Part shown: in pieces, positions 33,276 to 41,742 of the stretch
Position numbering within the stretch: position 1 is the stretch's first letter
Layout of the letters: every line of letters starts with the position of its first letter
Assembly: GCF_000379685.1 (NCBI RefSeq)
Contig: NZ_KB903289.1
Coordinates: 283,543 to 347,542, forward strand
Source of the DNA: Catelliglobosispora koreensis DSM 44566
GTDB lineage: Bacteria; Actinomycetota; Actinomycetes; Mycobacteriales; Micromonosporaceae
Reading direction: 5' to 3'
Length of the DNA: 64,000 nucleotides
Position numbers and translations under genes: made by a program
The notes under the pieces: model-generated
What the model was told of the DNA's origin: nothing
Seen by the model: the letters and a program-made list of their open reading frames with translations, nothing else
The model's database searches: none

Positions 33276-33742
33276 GCTGACGCTTCCGCCCTCTTCTTGA
33301 GGGCGGCGGCGTGCCGTTCGAAACCGTCCTGCACTGAACGCACCGGCGTGTACTTGGCCATCAAGCCATGGAAGCGTTCTTCCGTGCGGTAACGGGTCGC
33401 CCCACTGGCGTCTTGTTCCAGCCACTGCGCCCGCCGGCCGCGGATCATCCAGGTGCGGTGCAGGAAGCCGTAGAACTCGTATTCCAGCCGTGCCTTGGTT
33501 ACGGCGCCATCCAGGGCAGGCGGGTCGATCAGGGTGATGCGTTCCGGGCTGGCCACCAGTTTCCCGCCGCGGAAACGCACGTGCAGCACGAGCTTGTCGC
33601 CGACCTTCGCCGGGCCGGCGGCGCGGCGGTCGACACGTTCGATGAACGGGTTCCATTCTTGGTAGGAATCGAGGTCCATCATCACGTCCCAAACCGTCGC
33701 GATGGGAGCGTTGATACTGACAGCGGTCTGCGCGAACACCAT
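33272..33742 (-). CDS. SRPBCC-fold (START-like) protein
   Basis: A 156-residue protein with the polyketide-cyclase/SRPBCC pattern: AVSINAPIATVWDVMMDLDSYQEWNPFI at the N-terminus and the C-terminal amphipathic helix QDGFERHAAALKKRAEAS. Proteins of this fold bind hydrophobic ligands in a helix-grip cavity; function cannot be predicted. The upstream gap contains a site matching the KstR consensus (33765-33778). It is convergent with the choice-of-anchor A gene. Confidence 0.88.
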   Translation of the reverse strand: MVFAQTAVSINAPIATVWDVMMDLDSYQEWNPFIERVDRRAAGPAKVGDKLVLHVRFRGGKLVASPERITLIDPPALDGAVTKARLEYEFYGFLHRTWMIRGRRAQWLEQDASGATRYRTEERFHGLMAKYTPVRSVQDGFERHAAALKKRAEASA

Positions 33743-33764
33743 GTCTCCTCCGGGCCGCCAATTT

Positions 33765-33778
33765 TAGAACACGTTACA
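33765..33778. promoter_or_regulatory. KstR-like operator candidate
   Basis: TAGAACACGTTACA fits TnnAACnnGTTnnA, the motif bound by the TetR-family cholesterol repressor KstR in mycobacteria and rhodococci. It lies 22 bp upstream of the SRPBCC start. Only eight positions are fixed, so chance matches occur. Confidence 0.45.
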
Positions 33779-33821
33779 ATGTATGACCCGTGTCCCGGCA
33801 GTCCGTAGTTTGCGCTAAGCC

Positions 33822-35471
33822 TCAAATCCGCCAGACATCAAGGCACGAAACGTCCCGTGTGGACCAGTTGCCCAGCAGATATTGCCCATCCGCGCTGAAA
33901 GCCGAGCGAGCCGGTTCAGCGGTGCTGAGGTCAGCACGAAACAGCTCCTCATCCGTGTCAGCCTGGTGCAGCCAAATGGCGGCGTGCCCGTTGCGGCAAG
34001 TCGAACCAGCTCGCAGCCGGCCATCCGGGCTCCACGCCTCGGCGGCGAAACCCGGTGCCGTGGTGCGCCTGGTGAACCCGGCGAACCGCCGTTGCAGATC
34101 GTCACCGTGGATTTCCTCGATCAGCCCGCCGGTCCGCAGATCCCACACGACCGCGACATCGCGGCGGTAGCGGCCGACACTGACTTGCTTGTCCACTTCG
34201 GACGCGAGCTGCCACTGGTTCTCGTTCACCACCACCGTCAGCGGGCGGGCCGGTGTGCGGAATTCGGCGAGCTGGCGTCCCGTCGGCACCTCCCAGACCG
34301 CGAACTGCCCAGCGTCAGTCCAGGTCACGAGCGCCATCGAGCCTCCGGAACCGACGAACAGCCGCCCGTTGCCCGGGGCGGCACCGTTGGCTGGACGGAC
34401 CTCCTCGACGATCGACCCGTTGGCGATGGAGCGCACGCGCACGTAGGCACCGGAATCCGCGCACTCGGCGACGTACTGATGGTCTTGCGTGAGCACCCAC
34501 TCTCCACTGACTTTCATGGCAAGGCGTTTCGTCGGCCGGTCATTCTGAATCAGCTGAGCCGACCGCGCGAAGCCAAGCACCGCACCGGGAACCGCCGGTG
34601 AGCCCGGCGCTGTCCGTTGCTCCAGCAGGATTCCCTCCCGGGCGGCGGTGAGGTCGAACACCCGGTCGTCGGCGGTGCGCAGCTGGGCGATGAGCGCACC
34701 GTGCCCGAACGACTGTCCTTCTTGGACGGTCCAGCGCAGCAGCCGGGAATCCTCAGGAAATCCGCTCCAGCACAACGGCTCGATCCGCCACGTGGCCGGT
34801 TGTGAGACGAGCCGCCGCCGCTGGCCTTGCATCGCCCAGCGGGCAGCGCCCCGGATAACGGCATACTCGGGGTCGAGCGGCACGAGCAGCGGCCGCCCCA
34901 GCTCCTGCCGCAACGTCGCGGGCACCTGGGCGATCCGCGCTCCGCCACCGGTCACGAGCACGGCGGTGACGTCAGCCAGACTCACGCCCGCCCGCGCGGC
35001 CAAGGCACGGCAGCTCGCCGCTAGCCAGCGCAGGGCCGCGTCGGTGACGCCGTCGCGCGTGAGCGTGTGGCTGGCGCTTTCCTCGGCCAGCGACACCGAA
35101 CCCTGTGGATCAAGCCGGACGAGCGCGGCCGACCAGGCCTCATTCAAATCGCAGACCAGGACTAGCGCGTCGTCCGGCAGATCCGGCCTGGCCTGCGGAT
35201 CGGCAGCAGCGGCCACGGGCTGGCTGACCAGCTCCGCGTCCGGGAACCCGGCTGCCGTCGCGGCCGCCAGCAAACCAGCTCTCGCGGTGCCGCTCGGCAC
35301 CGTGAGCACGAGCTTGCCGATCTGGGCCTGTAATTGCCTTTCCGCGTGAGCGGCCAGCCCACGCAAATCAGCGGCCTGTGTCCAGGTGAGGTAATGGACC
35401 TGTTCCGCGGCGACCACTGCCGCGACGGCCGGGCTAGCACCAACGTCAACAACCAGCGAACTGAAAGTCAT
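33822..35471 (-). CDS. Hsp70-like actin-fold ATPase domain fused to a WD40-like beta-propeller
   Basis: A 549-residue protein from ATG at 35471. Residues 1-215 follow the Hsp70 ATPase plan: SSLVVDVGAS (phosphate 1), ALVLVCDLNEAWSAALVRLDPQ (phosphate 2, quoted in part), and AVLVTGGGARIAQVPATL (adenosine motif). No Hsp70 substrate-binding domain follows. Instead residues 250-549 show repeated beta strands with Trp-Asp-like ends (VAVVWDLRTGG, AIWLHQADTDE, SCLDVWRI). The gene is divergent from the EF-hand gene across 90 bp. ATP-dependent sensing or scaffolding is an inference. Confidence 0.75.
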   Translation of the reverse strand: MTFSSLVVDVGASPAVAAVVAAEQVHYLTWTQAADLRGLAAHAERQLQAQIGKLVLTVPSGTARAGLLAAATAAGFPDAELVSQPVAAAADPQARPDLPDDALVLVCDLNEAWSAALVRLDPQGSVSLAEESASHTLTRDGVTDAALRWLAASCRALAARAGVSLADVTAVLVTGGGARIAQVPATLRQELGRPLLVPLDPEYAVIRGAARWAMQGQRRRLVSQPATWRIEPLCWSGFPEDSRLLRWTVQEGQSFGHGALIAQLRTADDRVFDLTAAREGILLEQRTAPGSPAVPGAVLGFARSAQLIQNDRPTKRLAMKVSGEWVLTQDHQYVAECADSGAYVRVRSIANGSIVEEVRPANGAAPGNGRLFVGSGGSMALVTWTDAGQFAVWEVPTGRQLAEFRTPARPLTVVVNENQWQLASEVDKQVSVGRYRRDVAVVWDLRTGGLIEEIHGDDLQRRFAGFTRRTTAPGFAAEAWSPDGRLRAGSTCRNGHAAIWLHQADTDEELFRADLSTAEPARSAFSADGQYLLGNWSTRDVSCLDVWRI

Positions 35472-35560
35472 GGCAGACCCCACTCTCGTGGGCCAGACCA
35501 TAGATGGCTCTCATTGCGGGCTGATTTCCTGCACTGAACGGGAACGTTTCTTCACTATCC

Positions 35561-36139
35561 GTGACTACCATGTTTGATATGGTTAGCGACGTTGCTGCCG
35601 AAAAACACGGGCAAACATTCGATTTTCTGGATATCAACCGAAACGGATACCTCCAGCGGGGCGACTTCGAGGACATCGCCAAGCGCCTAGCCCGCTCCGC
35701 CTCCAACGAAGACATGCATATCGTTGTCTCCGCCTATCTTCAGTTCTGGGAAGACCTGTGCCGCAAGCTAAAGGTCGCCGATGACGGACAGATCAGCCGT
35801 GACGAATACATTGAAGGCATTGAGGCGGTAGCCAAATCGTCGCCCCATGGTTTCGACGAGGGAATCGCGCAAATGCCGCGAGCGATTCTGGTCCTGTATG
35901 ACGCCGACGGCGATGGCCGGTTGAGCGCCAAGGAGTTTCTAGCCTTTCAAACCGCGTTAGGGGTGGCGCCCGAGCAGGCCAGCATAGGCCTGCTCGCGAT
36001 CGACCGCGACGCTGACGGTTTCGTGACCGCCGAAGACCTCATGCAGGCGTGCCGTGAGTTCGTCTGCAGCGACGACCCACACGCGCCAGGCAACTGGCTC
36101 TTCGGCGGCCTCAAACCGCGCCCCATCAGGTACTACTGA
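35561..36139 (+). CDS. Four-EF-hand calcium-binding protein (calerythrin-like)
   Basis: A 192-residue protein; GTG at 35561 or the ATG three codons later. Four helix-loop-helix units are seen: DINRNGYLQRGD, a degenerate ADDGQISRDE, canonical DADGDGRLSAKE and DRDADGFVTAED. This matches the calerythrin plan of Saccharopolyspora, in which the second hand does not bind calcium. It is cytoplasmic, with no signal peptide, and should buffer or sense Ca(II). Its stop overlaps the convergent SBP-VWA gene by 7 bp. Confidence 0.93.
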   Translation: MTTMFDMVSDVAAEKHGQTFDFLDINRNGYLQRGDFEDIAKRLARSASNEDMHIVVSAYLQFWEDLCRKLKVADDGQISRDEYIEGIEAVAKSSPHGFDEGIAQMPRAILVLYDADGDGRLSAKEFLAFQTALGVAPEQASIGLLAIDRDADGFVTAEDLMQACREFVCSDDPHAPGNWLFGGLKPRPIRYY

Positions 36140-37878
36140 GCGGTCCGCAACGAGATCGCCTTGAGGAAGATCTCGCCGATCTTGGCGGGGTCCGGGGTCA
36201 CGAACACGCCACCACCGGTCTGCTTGGTGATCTCCTCCAGCGGACCGGGAACCACGTCTGGCCCGATGCCGATGAAGATCACCTGGATCGGCTTCTTCGG
36301 ATCCTGGATCTGCTTGAGCTTGGCGAGCAGGTCGGCATGGGTGATGCCATTGGCGTCGTCGTTACCGATGCCGTCGGTCATGAGCACGAGCGAGTTGACC
36401 CGGCCCGGATCCCAGTCCTTTTGCACCGCTTGGTACGCCGCCAGGACCGTGTCGTAAAGACCCGTGTCGCCCTGTGGCTTGGCCTTGATGGTGCTCAGTG
36501 CCTGCAACAGTTTCGTGCGCTGCAACGCGAGCGGCTCGATCGGCGAGAGTTCCTTGTAGTCCTTGGCCCCATCGAGCTCGGTGGAGAAGACCCACAGGCC
36601 CACCGCCCACGAGTCGTCGAACAGGCCAACACCACGGCGGGCCGCCTCGAGCGTGAGATCGATGCGCGTCATGTTGCCCGCGCTGGGAACCTTGGCGCCC
36701 ATGGTTCCGGAGATATCAATGACGGCGAGCATGCGAGCGGGCAGCGTCACGGCGATCCACGACGACAGTGCCTTCTCTACGGCAGCGGCGGCGGCGGCAC
36801 GCTCGGTCGCGGTCGGGGCGGGCGTCGCGGTGGGCATGGGCGCCGCTGACGGCAACGCGAAGCCGTCGGTGGTCCGGCCTTCGGCTGTGCGCAGCCCGTC
36901 TGCGGCAAGGCGGTTGCGGAACTCGCCGCCCTGCAGTTCTTCGAGCAACCGGGCAGCCACGTTGCTGCGGCTCTGTTCGATGCCCGGCAGCACGGCGTAG
37001 GGATAGTCCAGGGCCAGCGGCGCCGGGTCCAGATAGAGAGCAGCCAGGCGGACCGGCGGCTTAGCGGCGTTGAAGGCGATGACGGACTGCTCCGACAACG
37101 CCGCCGCGCTCAGCCCGGAGGCGATCGCGGCTGGTTCCGACGACCGTGGGAAGCGCGCGAGCACATCCTGCTTGAGCGCGGACCGTCCAGCGGCCAAGGC
37201 ACGCAATGCCCCGGTCGCGGCAGCCTGGCCGTTCGGGTTTGCGCTCATCGCCGCGCCCAGCGCGAGCAGGCCCGACAGGGCTGCCGCGTCACGGGTCGGC
37301 TCTACAGTGCCGATCTTCATCTTGGTGTCGGTGGTCATCCGCTGCAGCAGCGCTTGCCACGTCAAAGCATTGGTAGGCCAGCCGAGAGTGGCCGCGACGG
37401 GTTCTGGCATCGCCATGACGACAGGGCTGCGCGCGATCGAAGGCGCGTCACCGATCGCGAGCACCGGCGAGGCGCTAGCCAGCCGGGCGAGCCACATGGA
37501 CGAGTCCGGCACCCAGACATCGGGTACTTCGATGTTCCCGCTCGCCTGACCGACTCCGGCCATCGCCACGTTCTGTTTGCCCGCGAGAGCGGCCGCTATG
37601 TCGGCCGGATCGGCCGCGGTGACCTCGATCTGGACACACGCACCGTCCACTTCGACCTTGCGCGCGGCCAACGCTGCGGCCGCCTGCTTGATCGCTGGCG
37701 CGATCTCGGCTGCCGCGGCAACCTTCAGTGGGGCGGAGCCGGAGCAACCGGGCTTGGCGACGAACTGGTAGGCGACGACAACAACCCCGGCGATGGCAGC
37801 GACGGTTAACGCCACTCCCGCTGCGATGGCTCCAGCGCCGAATGGCTGTTTACGTCTATTACGGTGGCGGCCTGACAC
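36133..37878 (-). CDS. Substrate-binding-protein-like and VWA-domain membrane protein
   Basis: About 581 residues from GTG at 37878 (SGRHRNRRKQPFGAG). A membrane helix at 20-42 is followed by an extracytoplasmic solute-binding-like domain (LKVAAAAEIAPAIKQAAAAL to about 345), a Thr/Pro/Ala linker (about 350-375) and a VWA domain (375-570) with a MIDAS motif DISGTM and LVLMTDG. This domain order is common in actinobacteria; the function is unknown, possibly adhesion or ligand sensing. A TTG three codons upstream is another start. The GTG is preceded by AAAGAAG. Confidence 0.88.
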   Translation of the reverse strand: MSGRHRNRRKQPFGAGAIAAGVALTVAAIAGVVVVAYQFVAKPGCSGSAPLKVAAAAEIAPAIKQAAAALAARKVEVDGACVQIEVTAADPADIAAALAGKQNVAMAGVGQASGNIEVPDVWVPDSSMWLARLASASPVLAIGDAPSIARSPVVMAMPEPVAATLGWPTNALTWQALLQRMTTDTKMKIGTVEPTRDAAALSGLLALGAAMSANPNGQAAATGALRALAAGRSALKQDVLARFPRSSEPAAIASGLSAAALSEQSVIAFNAAKPPVRLAALYLDPAPLALDYPYAVLPGIEQSRSNVAARLLEELQGGEFRNRLAADGLRTAEGRTTDGFALPSAAPMPTATPAPTATERAAAAAAVEKALSSWIAVTLPARMLAVIDISGTMGAKVPSAGNMTRIDLTLEAARRGVGLFDDSWAVGLWVFSTELDGAKDYKELSPIEPLALQRTKLLQALSTIKAKPQGDTGLYDTVLAAYQAVQKDWDPGRVNSLVLMTDGIGNDDANGITHADLLAKLKQIQDPKKPIQVIFIGIGPDVVPGPLEEITKQTGGGVFVTPDPAKIGEIFLKAISLRTAQ

Positions 37879-37989
37879 GAGTGCCAATACTTCTTTAAGG
37901 CAGCCTTGCTTGACCACATACGAACGGCTTAAAGTTACCAATCAGAAACATAGCCAGCGGTGGATCTAGCTGCTGCTTAAGATGCTCTT

Positions 37990-39225
37990 GTGGCCAAGTC
38001 ACGAGTTCTGCAAGTCGCGAACCGGGAAGTAACAATCACTAACCCGGACAAGATGGTCTTTCCCGTGCCCGGAATTACCAAGCTTGACCTTGTTAACTAC
38101 TACCTTGCGGTGTCTGATGGTGCTTTGCGAGGTGTATCCGGCCGGCCGATGATTCTCAAGAGATTCGTCAAAGGAATTGACGAGGAAGCGTTTTTTCAAA
38201 AACGCGCGCCGTCGACCCGCCCAGACTGGATTGAAGTAGCCGAGCTGCATTACGCATCGGGCAGATCGGCCGAAGAGGTCGTTGTGCGAGATAGCGCGCA
38301 ATTGGCATGGGTCATCAACCTCGGGTGCATAGACCTCAACCCCCATCCGGTACGCGCTGAGGACCTCGATCGCCCCGACGAACTGCGCATCGACCTTGAT
38401 CCCATGCCCGGGATCGAGTGGTCCCAGATCGTTGATGTCGCCTATGTCGCCAAGGCGGTGCTGGAAGACCACGGGCTCGCCGCCTGGCCCAAGACCTCCG
38501 GCTCCAAGGGTTTCCACATCATCACCCGGATCGACCCGCGATGGTCCTATCAGGACGTTCGCCTGGCCGCCGAGACAGTGGCCCGCGAAGTGGAGAACCG
38601 GGCGCCCGAGCTGGCGACGGCCAAGTGGTGGAAGGAAGAACGCGGCGAGAAGGTCTTCGTCGACTTCAACCAGAACGCCAAAGACAGGACCGTCGCCTCC
38701 GCCTACTCCGTGCGTGCCGTGCCGGACGCCCGGGTTTCGGCGCCGCTGGCGTGGGATGAAGTGCGCGACTGTCATCCGGAGAAGTTCACAGCGGTCACCA
38801 TGTTGCCGCGTTTCGCCGAGATAGGCGATCCGCACCGGGACATCGAAGAGGCGCCCGGCTCACTGACAGCGCTGCTGGAGCTCGCTAAGCAAATGGGTCC
38901 CGCGGAGAAACCGCCGAAGGGTCAGGGCAGGCGGCAGCAAACGATGCCGCTGATCGAAGTCGCCCGTACCAAAACCAAGCCTGAAGCCCTGGAAGCACTG
39001 GAGCGGTGGAAAGCCAAGCACCCCAAGGCGGTGGAGCACCTGGAGCCGGCCGACGTCCTCGTTGACGGCATGCGTGGCCGCAGCTCGCTGTGGTACCGCA
39101 TCCGTGTCAACCTGCAGCACGTCCCCGAAGCGGAACGTCCCGCACAGGAACCCTTGGAAGCCAATTATGACCCGTGGCAGGGCTTCGTGCCTAACCCAGG
39201 AGCCGGGCCAGCCAAGCCGTCATAG
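37990..39225 (+). CDS. LigD polymerase-domain protein (NHEJ-type primase/polymerase)
   Basis: A 411-residue stand-alone archaeo-eukaryotic-primase-type polymerase domain, from GTG at 37990. Key parts are the LNPHPVR motif, the catalytic DLDP (Asp135, Asp137 in LRIDLDPMPG), TSGSKGFHI, and VFVDFNQNAKDRT with the third acidic residue. In LigD this domain fills gaps during non-homologous end joining. Ku and the ligase/nuclease domains are not in the window, so partners must be elsewhere. It overlaps the convergent alpha/beta hydrolase gene by 35 bp. Confidence 0.92.
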   Translation: MAKSRVLQVANREVTITNPDKMVFPVPGITKLDLVNYYLAVSDGALRGVSGRPMILKRFVKGIDEEAFFQKRAPSTRPDWIEVAELHYASGRSAEEVVVRDSAQLAWVINLGCIDLNPHPVRAEDLDRPDELRIDLDPMPGIEWSQIVDVAYVAKAVLEDHGLAAWPKTSGSKGFHIITRIDPRWSYQDVRLAAETVAREVENRAPELATAKWWKEERGEKVFVDFNQNAKDRTVASAYSVRAVPDARVSAPLAWDEVRDCHPEKFTAVTMLPRFAEIGDPHRDIEEAPGSLTALLELAKQMGPAEKPPKGQGRRQQTMPLIEVARTKTKPEALEALERWKAKHPKAVEHLEPADVLVDGMRGRSSLWYRIRVNLQHVPEAERPAQEPLEANYDPWQGFVPNPGAGPAKPS

Positions 39226-39757
39226 CGCTGGTGTAGACCTCGCTAACGGTCTCGCCGTTAGCGGGCCAATAGGTGCAGCCAGGCAGTTCCACCGACTCCG
39301 AGTCGGGCTGGCTGGCGCTTAGCAGCGTCTTGCCCTGAAACTCCAGCACCGGGATCGACAACCGGAAACCCCCGCCGGGCACGGAAACCGCGATGACGAA
39401 GTCAACCTCGGCGGGATAGGCGATCGCGGCCGCAGCGGCGGCGAGTGCTCCCGTTCCCAGCCCCCACAGCCCCATCGGGACGTCGCCAGCCTGATCACGC
39501 AGAAGCCGGATCGCGGCGACCGCGTCGGCGGCCTGGTGTCCTACGTGGACGGTGCCGTTAGAGCTTGTCCGCCGGTCATACCGCAGCACCGCCACCCCGA
39601 TAGAGGTCAATGCCTCACTTAAGTGCTGGTAAAGGAAAAAAGACCGTTCGCCTGCTTCCGCCGCGTGCAGCACTACAACCCCGCCACGCGCCGCGCGCGC
39701 TGGTTCGTCCAATGTGGCGGGTAGGGAAAGACCGGAAGCGTCGACGGTGAATTCCAT
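39191..39757 (-). CDS. Alpha/beta-hydrolase-fold protein with altered nucleophile elbow
   Basis: A 188-residue protein of the dienelactone-hydrolase/DUF1749 type: PARAARGGVVVLHAAEAGERSFF, then AVLRYDRRTSS, and a nucleophile region GLWGLGTGALAAAA. The usual GxSxG is here GLGTG, with Gly where the Ser should be, so ester hydrolysis by this site is doubtful. The coding frame is intact and shows no frameshift. It overlaps the LigD-polymerase gene at its 3' end by 35 bp. It may be a degenerate hydrolase or a binding protein. Confidence 0.8.
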   Translation of the reverse strand: MEFTVDASGLSLPATLDEPARAARGGVVVLHAAEAGERSFFLYQHLSEALTSIGVAVLRYDRRTSSNGTVHVGHQAADAVAAIRLLRDQAGDVPMGLWGLGTGALAAAAAAIAYPAEVDFVIAVSVPGGGFRLSIPVLEFQGKTLLSASQPDSESVELPGCTYWPANGETVSEVYTSAMTAWLARLLG

Positions 39758-39826
39758 GGCGAGATGGTATCGATGCGGCCGCGCTCACCCGAGCGAAAAC
39801 GCCGGGGCGGCGCGACCGCATCGACG

Positions 39827-41146
39827 CTAGCTAAGTCCTAAATGGATAGTCTTAGTCAGCGTGGCGTTGCTGTCGTCGCCGTCAAGCGACCACACCATGA
39901 CGCCGCCTAGCCCCTGTGACCGAGACCAGAGTGTCTTCTGCAGCACGACGAGCGGGTCGTCATAGGTCCAGAAGGTGGTCCCGTTGAAGAGCCATGCGTG
40001 GCCGGCCTGCCAGTCCCGGTAAACCGGGTAACCCAGGGTCTTGAGGGCCTTGTAGTCCTCGAAACCAGCCTGGTGCGTGGCGGGCGCGGGCCCGGTCGCG
40101 GGCTTGAACAAGCCGTTACCGCCAGCGGTGATCCCGGTCCAGCCTTGGCCGTAATACGGGATACCGATCACGATCTTCTGCCGTGGAGCTCCTCGCTCAA
40201 TCCACGACTTCACGGTGCGTTCCAGGGTGAAGTCAGGATTGTCCGGTGAGCCAGCGGGACGGCGCAGAGCCGACTGCTGGTTGGTCACCGTCTCCCAAGT
40301 GCCGTGGAAGTCGTACCCCTGCACGGTAGCGAAGTCCAGGTACTTGAAGATCTTCTTGCCTTCGAAGCCAGCGTCCATGGCGGCCGGGTTGGCCGGCAGG
40401 AACGCGCTCAGCTCGTACTTCTTGGCGTTGCTCTGGCCCAGTGCGTCGAGCTGCTTGCGGAACTCGGCGACCAGCCCGGTGAAGTTGACCTTGTCTTCCG
40501 GGCGGATCACGTTGCCTGGTTCACCGTTCCAGTTCGGCCACTCCCAGTCGAGGTCGATGCCATCGAAGACACCGGCCGCGGCTCCTGGTCCCCCGCTGCC
40601 ACCGTCCAGAATGGGCAGATTCCCCTTGAGGAAAATGTCGATGCAGGAGGACACGAATGCGGCCCGGTTCTCCGGGAGTGCCGCGTTCGAAAAGTAGGTG
40701 GACCAGGTCCAGCCGCCGATCGAAATCATCACCTTGAGGTTCGGGTGCTTTTGCTTCAATTTGAGCAGCTGGCCGAAGTTGCCGTTGAGCGGTTCACCCC
40801 AGGTGTCACCGACGCCGTCCACCGATTGCTCAGCCGGAACAGTGCGCTGATAGTCAGCCCACGCGTCGCTCTCACCGGGGGTCGCGGACTGGAAGCAGAG
40901 CCCTTCGGGGCTCACGTTGGCGAACGCATAGTTAATATGCGTCAGCTTCGCTGCCGCCCCTGAGGTGTCCAGGTCTTTCACATGGAAATTGCGGCCGTAG
41001 ATACCCCACTGGGTGAAGTAGCCAACCTGGCGCAATTTCGGCCTAGTCGAGCCGGAACTCGCAGCCTGCGCGGCGGGTGCCGCGATCCCTGCCGCCGCCA
41101 CCGCAGTCGCGGCCGCTAGCAGAGCAATTAGTGGTCGTAGGCGCAT
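39827..41146 (-). CDS. Secreted family 18 chitinase
   Basis: A 439-residue GH18 enzyme. A Sec signal (residues 1-28, LRPLIALLAAATAVAAAGIAAPAAQA) precedes a single catalytic TIM barrel. The catalytic motif DGIDLDWEW is complete: Asp195, Asp198, Asp200 and the acid Glu202. Other GH18 markers are ISIGGWTWS, IGIPYYGQGW and MVWSLDGDD. No chitin-binding module is attached. Two nested inverted repeats lie 8-47 bp upstream; the outer one is matched upstream of the GH20 hexosaminidase gene. Together the enzymes would degrade chitin to GlcNAc outside the cell. Confidence 0.95.
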   Translation of the reverse strand: MRLRPLIALLAAATAVAAAGIAAPAAQAASSGSTRPKLRQVGYFTQWGIYGRNFHVKDLDTSGAAAKLTHINYAFANVSPEGLCFQSATPGESDAWADYQRTVPAEQSVDGVGDTWGEPLNGNFGQLLKLKQKHPNLKVMISIGGWTWSTYFSNAALPENRAAFVSSCIDIFLKGNLPILDGGSGGPGAAAGVFDGIDLDWEWPNWNGEPGNVIRPEDKVNFTGLVAEFRKQLDALGQSNAKKYELSAFLPANPAAMDAGFEGKKIFKYLDFATVQGYDFHGTWETVTNQQSALRRPAGSPDNPDFTLERTVKSWIERGAPRQKIVIGIPYYGQGWTGITAGGNGLFKPATGPAPATHQAGFEDYKALKTLGYPVYRDWQAGHAWLFNGTTFWTYDDPLVVLQKTLWSRSQGLGGVMVWSLDGDDSNATLTKTIHLGLS

Positions 41147-41153
41147 TCACACT

Positions 41154-41193
41154 CCTAATCATCGAACACTAATGATTAGGAAACTTATCTAAT
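41154..41193. promoter_or_regulatory. Nested inverted repeats upstream of the chitinase gene
   Basis: CCTAATCAT (41154-41162) and ATGATTAGG (41172-41180) are a perfect 9-bp repeat with 9-nt spacer. ATTAG-N9-CTAAT (41175-41193) overlaps it and is matched by GTTAG-N9-CTAAC upstream of GH20. The consensus RTTAGGAAAMYTAWCTAAY covers both. This is a likely operator. Confidence 0.65.
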
Positions 41194-41240
41194 AGAATTC
41201 CCTTACGCAATGCTCGAAACTTTTCCTTACACTGCACGGC

Positions 41241-41732
41241 ATGACGCAGACGACCGACGCGCCCACTGGCATCGACCCGCACACGTTCCGCGCGGTCCTG
41301 CGCAACCAGGCCTCCTCAGTCACCATCGTGACCGCACCCGGCCCAGCCGGCCTGACGGTCACGTCGTTCACCTCGGTATCGCTACGCCCGCAACTGGTTT
41401 CGTTCATCATCGGCGACACCGCCTCAGCCCGCCCCGCGATCGAATCAGCCTCCTATGTGGCCATTCACCTGCTGCGCGCGGGCCAGGAAAACGTCGCCCG
41501 CGTCTTCGCGACCTCCGGCATCGACCGCTTCGCCGACCAGTCTCTGTGGCGTCCCGGCCCCTACGGCCTGCCCATGCTGCACGACGCCCTGGCCGTCCTG
41601 ATCTGCTCCGTCACCGGCCGCCTTACCGTCGGCGATCACATCGTCGTCCTCGGCACCCCCGTCAGTGCGAGCCAAACTCCTGGCGAGCCCCTGCTCTACC
41701 ACCGTGGCAGCTACACCACCCTGACCCCCTGA
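41241..41732 (+). CDS. Flavin reductase-like (FMN-binding split-barrel) protein
   Basis: A 163-residue protein from ATG at 41241. The flavin reductase-like pattern is clear: HTFRAVLRNQASSVTIVTAPGPAGLTVTSFTSVSLRPQLVSF. The final third contains DHIVVLGTPV and the terminal LYHRGSYTTL. Members supply reduced flavin to two-component monooxygenases or act as stand-alone oxidoreductases. It is divergent from the chitinase gene but functionally unrelated to it by sequence. The partner oxygenase is not seen nearby. Confidence 0.92.
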   Translation: MTQTTDAPTGIDPHTFRAVLRNQASSVTIVTAPGPAGLTVTSFTSVSLRPQLVSFIIGDTASARPAIESASYVAIHLLRAGQENVARVFATSGIDRFADQSLWRPGPYGLPMLHDALAVLICSVTGRLTVGDHIVVLGTPVSASQTPGEPLLYHRGSYTTLTP

Positions 41733-41742
41733 ACCGCCAGCC

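Noticed and set aside
41150-41240. DasR (GlcNAc repressor) site upstream of the chitinase gene
   Set aside because: I looked for the ACTGGTCTAGACCACT-type motif in both chitinolytic upstream regions and found none; the TTAGGAAA-type repeats are a different element.
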